From CAWGJC01 sp965276665 (GTDB lineage Bacteria; Pseudomonadota; Alphaproteobacteria; Acetobacterales; Acetobacteraceae), in NCBI GenBank assembly GCA_965276665.1, contig OZ255620.1:2790001-2854000 (forward strand): a stretch of 64,000 bases of DNA, written 5' to 3'. The translations under genes and the position numbers were made by a program. Under the pieces are notes generated by a model. It was given only the letters and a program-made list of their open reading frames with translations. It did not search any database and had not been told where the DNA came from. Position 1 is the stretch's first letter. Each line of letters opens with the position of its first letter. Below are positions 25,078 to 31,325 of the stretch, piece after piece.

Positions 25078-26067
25078 CTGACAGCCGGACCGGGATCGGC
25101 CACGCAGCGGCCGATCCTCTCGGTAAGGGACCTCTCCGTCGGCTTCACCGTCGAGGGGCGGGAGCGCCGCGTCGTCGCCGGCATCGGCTACGACATCGCG
25201 CCCGGCCGCACCCTCGGCGTGGTCGGCGAAAGCGGCTGCGGCAAATCCATGACCGCGCTCGCGCTGATGGGCCTCGTCCCCGCCCCCGGCCATGTCGGCG
25301 GCTCGATCCGCTTCGACGGGCACGAGCTCGTCGGGCAGAGCGAACACGCCTGGCGCAGGCTGCGCGGCGACCGCGTCGCCATGGTGTTCCAGGAACCGAT
25401 GACCGCGCTCAACCCGGTGATGCCGGTCGGCCGGCAGATCGCCGAGGTGCTCGTCCTGCACCAATCGCTCGGCTGGCGGCCGGCCGGCGCCCAGGCGGTC
25501 GACATGCTGAACGCCGTCGGCATCCCGTCGGCCGCGGAACGCGCGCGCGCCTACCCGCACCAGCTCTCGGGCGGCCAGCGCCAGCGCGCGATGATCGCCA
25601 TGGCGCTCGCCTGCCGCCCGGCCCTGCTCGTCGCCGACGAACCCACCACCGCGCTCGACGTCACCATCCAGGCGCAAATCCTCGACCTCATGCTCGACCT
25701 GCAGGAGCAGATCGGCATGGCGATCCAGTTCATCAGCCACAACCTCGCGGTGATCTCCGAAATCGCGGACGAGATCATCGTGATGTACGCCGGCCGTATC
25801 GTCGAACGCGCCCCCGCCGAAACCCTGTTCGCCGCCCCGTTCCACCCCTACACGCTCGGCTTGATCGCCACCCTCCCCGACCCCGAAAAACGCGTCGACC
25901 GCCTGCCCGTGATCGCCGGCGGCGTCCCCAACCTCGATGCCACCTTCCGCGGCTGCCGCTTCGCCGACCGCTGCCCGCGCGGGGACGCCAGCTGCCGGGA
26001 GTCGGAACCCCCGCTCGAGGAACTGGCGCCGGGGCATTTCGTCGCTTGCTTCAAGGCTTCGGTTTGA
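25078..26067 (+). CDS. Peptide ABC transporter ATP-binding protein, DppD/OppD-like (non-standard start)
   Basis: ATPase of about 330 aa. The reading frame is open from 25039 and encodes a full N-terminus (PILSVRDLSVGFTVEG...) before Walker A GESGCGKS, with LSGGQRQRAMIAMA, Walker B LLVADEPTTALD, and the oligopeptide C-terminal Cys-rich segment CRFADRCPRGDASC. There is no ATG, GTG or TTG before the Walker A region. The first standard start (GTG 25219) would remove the first beta strand and begin at the P-loop. CTG 25078, 4 bases after the binding-protein stop, is the best candidate, or the true start is masked by a sequence error. The function is clear; the start is uncertain. Confidence 0.75.
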   Translation: MTAGPGSATQRPILSVRDLSVGFTVEGRERRVVAGIGYDIAPGRTLGVVGESGCGKSMTALALMGLVPAPGHVGGSIRFDGHELVGQSEHAWRRLRGDRVAMVFQEPMTALNPVMPVGRQIAEVLVLHQSLGWRPAGAQAVDMLNAVGIPSAAERARAYPHQLSGGQRQRAMIAMALACRPALLVADEPTTALDVTIQAQILDLMLDLQEQIGMAIQFISHNLAVISEIADEIIVMYAGRIVERAPAETLFAAPFHPYTLGLIATLPDPEKRVDRLPVIAGGVPNLDATFRGCRFADRCPRGDASCRESEPPLEELAPGHFVACFKASV

Positions 26068-26079
26068 CAGGCCAGGGTA

Positions 26080-26349
26080 AAGGCCAGGGGCTCCGCCCCT
26101 GGACCCCGCCAAGGGCAGTCGCCCTTGGAACCAGGCTCGCGCTTCGCGCCCCATGGAGGCATCGCGGGTCGCACGAGATGCCGAAACTGGCCCGAGGTGG
26201 TGATTGCGCTTCGCGCAAAGCGCAATCAAACCTCGGAGCACATCCGGCCACGCCCGCATCCCGTGTCGTCAACGCAAAGGCGCGAAGCGCAACCAGGGTT
26301 CTAAGGGCGACCGCCCTTAGCGGGGTCCAGGGGCAGCGCCCCTGGCCTT
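26080..26349. repeat. Intergenic inverted-arm repeat, copy B
   Basis: This 270-bp family member begins AAGGCCAGGGGCTCCGCCCC and ends with the matching reverse arm GGCAGCGCCCCTGGCCTT. The core has GCGCTTCGCGCAAAGCGC. It separates the two ATPase genes of the peptide importer, and the ATG of the second ATPase lies 16 bases past it. It is the only copy inside an apparent operon. Confidence 0.9.
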
Positions 26350-26365
26350 CCATCGGATCGACCCC

Positions 26366-27340
26366 ATGCCAACGCTGATGTCGCTCGATCATGTCAGCGT
26401 GCATTTCCCGATGGGCGGTGGCTGGTTCGGGCGTGAGCGGCGCGTGTTGCGCGCCGTCGAGGATGTCAGTCTCGAGATCGGCGAGGGCGAGACCCTTGCG
26501 TTGGTGGGCGAGAGTGGCAGCGGCAAGACGACGCTCGGTCATGTCGCGGCGGGGTTGCGGCTGCCGAGCGAGGGGGGCGTGCGGTTTCGCGGCCGCGCGT
26601 TGCATGGGAAGACGCGGAGCGAGAGCCGGCGGGCGGCGCGGCGGGCGATCCAGATCGTGTTCCAGGATCCGTTCGGCGCGCTCAATCCGCGCATGCCGGT
26701 CTCCGCGATCATCGCCGAGCCGCTGCGCATCAACGGGATCGGCAGTGCGGCGGAGCGGCGGGAGCGTGCGGCGGCGCTGGTGCGCCAGGTCGGGTTGCCA
26801 CGCGATGCGCTGAACCGCTATCCGCATGAATTCTCCGGTGGCCAGCGGCAGCGCATCGCGATCGCGCGCGCGCTGGCGCCGGACCCGGCGCTGATCATCG
26901 CCGATGAGCCGCTCTCCGCGCTGGACGTCTCCATCCAGAGCCAGATCCTCAATCTGATGAAGGCGATTCAGGAGGAGCGAAATCTTTCCTACCTGTTCAT
27001 CAGCCACGATCTTGCGGTGGTGCATCATCTCGTGGACCGGGTGGCGGTGCTTTATCTCGGCCGGCTGGTCGAGATCGGGCCGCGCGATCCTGTGTTCGCG
27101 CAGCCTTCGCATCCTTACACCCAAGCGCTGCTGGAGGCGGTGCCGCGCATCGGCCGGCTGCGCGGGCGCCGGCAGCGCGCCCTGGCCGGCGAGATGCCGA
27201 GCCCGATCGAACCGCCGCCCGGCTGTGTGTTCCACACGCGCTGCCCGAAGGCGCAGCCGGTGTGCCGCGAGGAGGTGCCCGAGCTGCTGCCCGCGCCGGG
27301 CCGGCCGGGACAACGCGCCGCCTGCCATTTCAAGGATTGA
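26366..27340 (+). CDS. Peptide ABC transporter ATP-binding protein, DppF/OppF-like
   Basis: Second ATPase of the importer, 324 aa. It shows Walker A GESGSGKTT, FQDPFGALNPRMPVSAIIAEP (typical of OppF/DppF), signature FSGGQRQRIAIARA, Walker B LIIADEPLSALD, and the C-terminal GCVFHTRCPKAQPVC segment. It sits just downstream of repeat copy B and 5 bases before the first permease GTG. Together with the CTG-started ATPase it would form the nucleotide-binding pair. Confidence 0.93.
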   Translation: MPTLMSLDHVSVHFPMGGGWFGRERRVLRAVEDVSLEIGEGETLALVGESGSGKTTLGHVAAGLRLPSEGGVRFRGRALHGKTRSESRRAARRAIQIVFQDPFGALNPRMPVSAIIAEPLRINGIGSAAERRERAAALVRQVGLPRDALNRYPHEFSGGQRQRIAIARALAPDPALIIADEPLSALDVSIQSQILNLMKAIQEERNLSYLFISHDLAVVHHLVDRVAVLYLGRLVEIGPRDPVFAQPSHPYTQALLEAVPRIGRLRGRRQRALAGEMPSPIEPPPGCVFHTRCPKAQPVCREEVPELLPAPGRPGQRAACHFKD

Positions 27341-27345
27341 GCCTG

Positions 27346-28299
27346 GTGTTTCGCTACATCTCCTCCCGCGTGGCGCAGACCCTGGTGGTTCTGCTCGTCA
27401 TGTCGTTCGTCATCTACAGCCTGATCGGGCTGATGCCGGGTGATCCGATCGACGAGATGATCGCGAGCGACCCCGGCGCCACGCCCGAGGTGATCGCGCA
27501 TCTGCGGGCGATCTACGGCCTCGATCAGCCCTTGATGCTGCGCTACTGGCATTGGCTGCAGGCGGCGCTGTCCGGTGATTTCGGTTTTTCGCGCACGCAT
27601 TCGCAGCCGGTGCTGCAGGTGTTGCTGCCGGCGCTCGGCGTGACCTGCAAGCTGATGCTGTCGAGTTTCGTGCTGAGCGTGGCGATCGCGATGGTGGCCG
27701 GCATCATCGCGGCGTTGCGGCCGGGCGGCTGGGTCGACGGGCTGATCAGCCTCGCCGCCTTCGCGGGAATTTCGGTGCCGGTGTTCTGGCTTGCCCTGGT
27801 GATGATCCTGCTGTTCGCGGTGCAGCTGCATTGGCTGCCGGCGAGCGGGACGGCGACGGTCGGCAATGGCGGCCTGCTCGACCAGTTCCGCCATCTGGTA
27901 ATGCCGGTGGTGACGCTCGCGCTGTTCTATACCGGCCAGTTCACCCGCTTCGTGCGCGCGGCGATGATCGAGACGCTGCGGATGGACCATGTCCGCACCG
28001 CGCGCGCGAAGGGCGCGGGCTATTGGCGCGTCGTGCTGGTGCATGCGCTGCGGAATGCGCTGATCCCGGTGGTCACGGTGATGGCGCTGAGTTTCGGCAC
28101 GCTGTTCTCGGGCGCGCTGGTCACCGAGACGATGTATGCGCAGCCCGGCATGGGCAAGATGATCTACGATGCGATTCTCGGCAACGACTACAACCTCGCG
28201 CTGACCGGGCTGCTGTTCGCGACGCTGGTGACGCTGCTCTCGAACCTCGCCGCCGATCTCGCCTATAGCTGGCTCGACCCGCGGATCGCCCTGAAATGA
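27346..28299 (+). CDS. Peptide ABC transporter permease, DppB/OppB-like
   Basis: Inner-membrane permease of about 317 aa, around 6 TMs. The family N-terminus FRYISSRVAQTLVVLLVMSF and the segment LMPGDPIDEMIASDPGATPE are typical, and the coupling loop DHVRTARAKGAGYWRVVLVHALRNALIPVV is intact. GTG 27346 is chosen; AAGGA lies about 9 bases upstream, overlapping the ATPase end. An alternative TTG at 27337 would overlap the previous stop. The second permease starts 10 bases after its stop. Confidence 0.92.
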   Translation: MFRYISSRVAQTLVVLLVMSFVIYSLIGLMPGDPIDEMIASDPGATPEVIAHLRAIYGLDQPLMLRYWHWLQAALSGDFGFSRTHSQPVLQVLLPALGVTCKLMLSSFVLSVAIAMVAGIIAALRPGGWVDGLISLAAFAGISVPVFWLALVMILLFAVQLHWLPASGTATVGNGGLLDQFRHLVMPVVTLALFYTGQFTRFVRAAMIETLRMDHVRTARAKGAGYWRVVLVHALRNALIPVVTVMALSFGTLFSGALVTETMYAQPGMGKMIYDAILGNDYNLALTGLLFATLVTLLSNLAADLAYSWLDPRIALK

Positions 28300-28309
28300 G
28301 CGGCCGGAT

Positions 28310-29245
28310 ATGAGCAGCACGGTGAGCGAGGCGGTGCCCGGCATCGACGCGGCGGTCGCGAGCTGGCGGCTGCGCTGGCGGCGGTTCCGGCATCATCGCG
28401 CGGCGGTGCTGAGCCTGGTCGTGGTGGTGCTGCTGATCCTGTTCGCGCTCTCCGCCTGGCCGCTCGAATGGCTGAAAGGGATCGATCCGGACGCCACCGA
28501 CCTGCTCTCGCGCTACGATCCGCCCTCCGCCGCGCATTGGCTCGGCACCGATGACGCCGGGCGCGACGAGCTGGTGCGGTTGATGATCGGCGGTCAGATC
28601 TCGCTGCTGGTCGGGTTGTTCGCGACGGTGGTGGGCGGCGTGATCGGCCTCGTCGTCGGCATCGTCGCTGGATATTTCGGCGGCCGGCTCGACGGCGTGC
28701 TGATGCGCTTCACCGACGGCATGATCGCGCTGCCGCTGCTGCCGCTGCTGATCGTGCTCGGCGCGCTCGATCTCACCAAGCTCGGGTTCAGTGCGGAATT
28801 CGCGCATTCCGGCGCCGCGAGCTTCTGGCGCATCGTGCTGATCATCTCGATCGTCGACTGGACGGCGATGGCGCGGCTGGTGCGCGCGGCGACGCTCACG
28901 CTCAAGGAGCGCGATTTCGTGCATGCCGCGCAGGCGAGCGGCGCCGGGCCGCTTTACGTGATGGCGACGCATATCCTGCCCAATATCGCGACGCCGATCA
29001 TCGTCGCGGTGACGCTGACGGTCGGACGCGTGATCCTGTTCGAATCGGTGCTGAGCTTTCTCGGCTTCGGCATCGTGCCGCCGACGCCGAGCTGGGGAAA
29101 CATGCTGAACAACGCGCAGGAGCTGGTGACCACAGCACCGGCTCTCGCGATCTATCCCGGGCTGCTGATCTTCATCACCGTGATCGCGGTGAATTTCCTG
29201 GGTGATGGCTTGCAGCATGCGTTCGATCCGCGATCCGAGCTGTGA
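28310..29245 (+). CDS. Peptide ABC transporter permease, DppC/OppC-like
   Basis: Second inner-membrane permease, 311 aa. The DppC pattern is present: an N-terminal cytosolic segment, TM1, HWLGTDDAGRDELVRLMIGG, GYFGGRLDGVLMRFTDGM, coupling loop KERDFVHAAQASGAGPLYVMATHILPN and ending FLGDGLQHAFDPR. It is the last gene of the importer. Repeat copy C, carrying the IS630 element, begins 12 bases after the stop. Confidence 0.93.
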   Translation: MSSTVSEAVPGIDAAVASWRLRWRRFRHHRAAVLSLVVVVLLILFALSAWPLEWLKGIDPDATDLLSRYDPPSAAHWLGTDDAGRDELVRLMIGGQISLLVGLFATVVGGVIGLVVGIVAGYFGGRLDGVLMRFTDGMIALPLLPLLIVLGALDLTKLGFSAEFAHSGAASFWRIVLIISIVDWTAMARLVRAATLTLKERDFVHAAQASGAGPLYVMATHILPNIATPIIVAVTLTVGRVILFESVLSFLGFGIVPPTPSWGNMLNNAQELVTTAPALAIYPGLLIFITVIAVNFLGDGLQHAFDPRSEL

Positions 29246-29435
29246 AAAGGTAACGCCAGGCCAGGGGCTTTGCCCCTGGACCCCACCAAGGGCGGAGCCC
29301 TTGGAACCCGGTTATGCGCTTCGCGCGGAGCGCCATAAAGTTTTGAGTCCGACGACAAGCAGATGAGTCTTCCCGAGGTGCCGGTTGCGCTCCGCGCAAA
29401 GCGCAATCCGGGTTCTACTCTAGAACGGGACTCGT

Positions 29436-30002
29436 TCACACGGAACCATAGCCGGAGTTGGCGAGGTAGTTGGCGCACTTGGTGGGGCTGAAGAGATCGA
29501 GCAGTTCGCCGACCCGTCGCCAGGTGGCCTCGACGCTGCGGGGCTGGGCTTTTCGCATGAGGTGCTTGAGCTTTGCGAAGACCTGCTCGATCGGGTTCAG
29601 GTCGGGGCTGTAGGGCGGCAGGAAGATGAGGTGCGCGCCTCTGGCTCTGATGGCGGCCCGCGCGGCCTTGCCCTTGTGGCTGCCCAGGTTGTCCATGACG
29701 ACGACGTCGCCTGGTGACAGAGTCGGGGCGAGCTGGGTCTCGACATAGAGCAGGAACATCTCGCCGTTGATGGGTCCGTCGATGACGAAGGGCGCGTCGA
29801 TGCGGTCGTGGCGCAGAGCGGCGATGAAGGTGAGGGTCTTCCAGTGGCCGTAGGGCGCATGGCCCTTCAGGCGCTTGCCTCGAGGTCCCCAGCCGCGCAG
29901 AGGCGCCATGTTGGTCTTGACCCACGTCTCGTCGATGAACACCAGGCGCGAGGGTGCGATCCGGCTCTGGTAAGCCTTCCACCGCGCGCGCCGGCGGGCC
30001 AC
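29436..30002 (-). CDS. IS630-family transposase, catalytic (DDE) part
   Basis: Downstream frame of the transposase, 188 aa from the nearest start-like codon but probably produced as a fusion with the upstream frame. It carries the DDE catalytic core: FIDETWVKTNMAP (first Asp), VVMDNLGSHKG (second Asp) and PPYSPDLNPIEQVFAKLK (Glu). Joining it to the upstream frame needs a +1 change at an A8 run (30035-30042), which restores KKTLLPEEQTRPDVARRR. It may be active by slippage or inactivated by a one-base insertion. Confidence 0.85.
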   Translation of the reverse strand: MARRRARWKAYQSRIAPSRLVFIDETWVKTNMAPLRGWGPRGKRLKGHAPYGHWKTLTFIAALRHDRIDAPFVIDGPINGEMFLLYVETQLAPTLSPGDVVVMDNLGSHKGKAARAAIRARGAHLIFLPPYSPDLNPIEQVFAKLKHLMRKAQPRSVEATWRRVGELLDLFSPTKCANYLANSGYGSV

Positions 30003-30003
30003 G

Positions 30004-30420
30004 TCAGGCCGCGTCTGCTCCTCCGGCAGCAGGGTTTTTTTTGAAGCTGAGCCCTTCGGCGTGCAGGAACACCCACACCGCCCGGGGCTGGGTCTTGATC
30101 CCCCGGTCCGCCAACTCGGCCGTCAGCCCTCTCAAGGTGACCGGGCCGGCGGCCACCCGCCGGCGAAGCCACTCGGCGCATTCGCCCGATAGCGTTCGCG
30201 GCTTGCGGCCGCCGATCTTGTCCGGCTTCAACGAGCCCGTCTCCCGCTGGCGACGCACCCACTTGGAGACGCACGACGGGCTGATCCGCAGCGCCGCCGC
30301 GATCTCGCGATGCGTCTCGCCCGCCGCCTTCCGCGCCAGCGCCCGAGATCGAAAATCCACCGAATAGGGAGCCGTCATCCACGCTGGCCTCCGCTCCAGC
30401 ATGGAGGGTGAATCAGACAT
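30004..30420 (-). CDS. IS630-family transposase, helix-turn-helix part
   Basis: Upstream transposase frame, 138 aa. It has a helix-turn-helix domain with YSVDFRSRALARKAAGETHREIAAALRISPSCVSKWVRRQ, then the winged region LRGLTAELADRGIKTQPRAV. The frame reads into an A8 run (minus strand, 30035-30042) and terminates shortly after with NPAAGGADAA. A shift at this run would join it to the catalytic frame, as happens in many IS630 elements. Confidence 0.85.
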   Translation of the reverse strand: MSDSPSMLERRPAWMTAPYSVDFRSRALARKAAGETHREIAAALRISPSCVSKWVRRQRETGSLKPDKIGGRKPRTLSGECAEWLRRRVAAGPVTLRGLTAELADRGIKTQPRAVWVFLHAEGLSFKKNPAAGGADAA

Positions 30421-30479
30421 CCCCCCGATTCGGGAATCCCGATTCCGTCAAATCGCGTCATGCTCTAAGGGCGACTTCC

Positions 30480-31325
30480 CTAAACCTGCACCCGCGAAGC
30501 GCTGTCCCCGAGCAGCCAGGTTTCGAGCTCCGGCGTTTCCAGCGGCCGTGAGATGAGGAAGCCCTGGCCTTCGTCGCAGCCCCAGTCGAGCAGTTTCGCG
30601 TAGGCTGCGCGGGTTTCGATGCCTTCCGCGATCACCGTGCGGCGCAGCGCGTGGGCGAGGCCGATGACGAAGCGCACCACTGTCTCGTGATCCGGCTCGG
30701 TTTCCAGATGCGCGATGAAGGAGCGGTCGATCTTGATCGCGTCGGACGGGAATTGCGTGAGGTAGCTGAGATTGCTGAAGCCGGTGCCGAAATCGTCGAT
30801 CGCTACGCTGACGCCCATCCGACGGATTTGCGCGAGCTGGCGGCTGACGCGGCGGAAATCGGAGACCGCGCCGCCTTCGGTGAGCTCGACCTCGAGCGCC
30901 TGCGCGGGGATGCGGGCCGACTCGATGAGCTCGGCGAGGCGGCCGGCGAAATAGCCGATATGCAGGCTGAGCGCGGGCACGTTGACGCCGACGCGGACGA
31001 TCGTGCCGCGCTCGCGCAGCCGCCGCGCCGTGCCGATCGCGGTGCGCAGCACCCAATCGGTGAGCTGCGTCATCAGCAGATCCATCTCGATGAACGGGAT
31101 GAAATCCGTGGGCGGCACCCGGCCCAGCACGGGGTGTTCCCAGCGGAGCAGCGCCTCCACCGCGATGCAGCGGCCCGAGCGCAGGTCGATGCGCGGCTGG
31201 TAGAGCAGGCGGAGCTGGTCTGGCGCGCTGATCGCGTCGGGCAGATCCGCGAGCAGCCGCTCGAGCTTTGCGTCTCGCATCAGGGGCGGCCCGCTCTGCA
31301 CGACCCGCCCCGCCTCCGGCGTCAT
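30480..31325 (-). CDS. EAL-domain c-di-GMP phosphodiesterase
   Basis: Cytosolic protein of 281 aa, almost entirely an EAL domain that hydrolyses cyclic di-GMP to pGpG. All expected active-site residues are visible: E57 in EALLRWEHP, N115, E147 in VELTE, D177-D178 in AIDDFGTG, K198 and D200 in IKIDRSF, E234 in IAEGIET and Q254. It has no sensor or membrane segment. Its start overlaps the stop of the GGDEF/EAL gene upstream (4 bases, ATGA), so the two are translationally coupled. Its stop TAG is built partly from a truncated repeat (copy C). Confidence 0.92.
   Translation of the reverse strand: MTPEAGRVVQSGPPLMRDAKLERLLADLPDAISAPDQLRLLYQPRIDLRSGRCIAVEALLRWEHPVLGRVPPTDFIPFIEMDLLMTQLTDWVLRTAIGTARRLRERGTIVRVGVNVPALSLHIGYFAGRLAELIESARIPAQALEVELTEGGAVSDFRRVSRQLAQIRRMGVSVAIDDFGTGFSNLSYLTQFPSDAIKIDRSFIAHLETEPDHETVVRFVIGLAHALRRTVIAEGIETRAAYAKLLDWGCDEGQGFLISRPLETPELETWLLGDSASRVQV

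Larger units (their letters stand above)
29418..30465 (-). mobile_element. IS630-family insertion sequence, TA duplication
   Basis: The element is 1048 bp, flanked by TA at 29416-29417 and 30466-30467, the target duplication characteristic of the IS630/Tc1 superfamily. Its ends are weakly related inverted repeats (AGAACGGGACTCG against ATGACGCGATTTG, 8 of 13). Two overlapping-phase transposase frames fill it. It lies inside repeat copy C, and the repaired host sequence matches other copies, which fixes both boundaries. Confidence 0.85.
29258..30480. repeat. Intergenic inverted-arm repeat, copy C, split by an insertion sequence
   Basis: The left part (29258-29417) begins AGGCCAGGGGCTTTGCCCCT and runs through the core to GGGTTCTA. 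The IS630-family element occupies 29418-30465. The remainder resumes at 30466 as TAAGGGCGACTTCCC, after which the rest of the right arm is missing. Without the element the junction GGGTTCTA-AGGGCGA matches intact copies. The last base of the fragment is part of the EAL gene's stop codon. Confidence 0.85.

Noticed and set aside
23142..25184. 680-aa minus-strand frame opposite the peptide-binding protein
   Set aside because: No family similarity recognised; the opposite strand has a signal peptide and family-5 signatures.
25219..26067. GTG start at 25219 for the importer ATPase
   Set aside because: It would begin at the P-loop and lose the first strand encoded in frame upstream.
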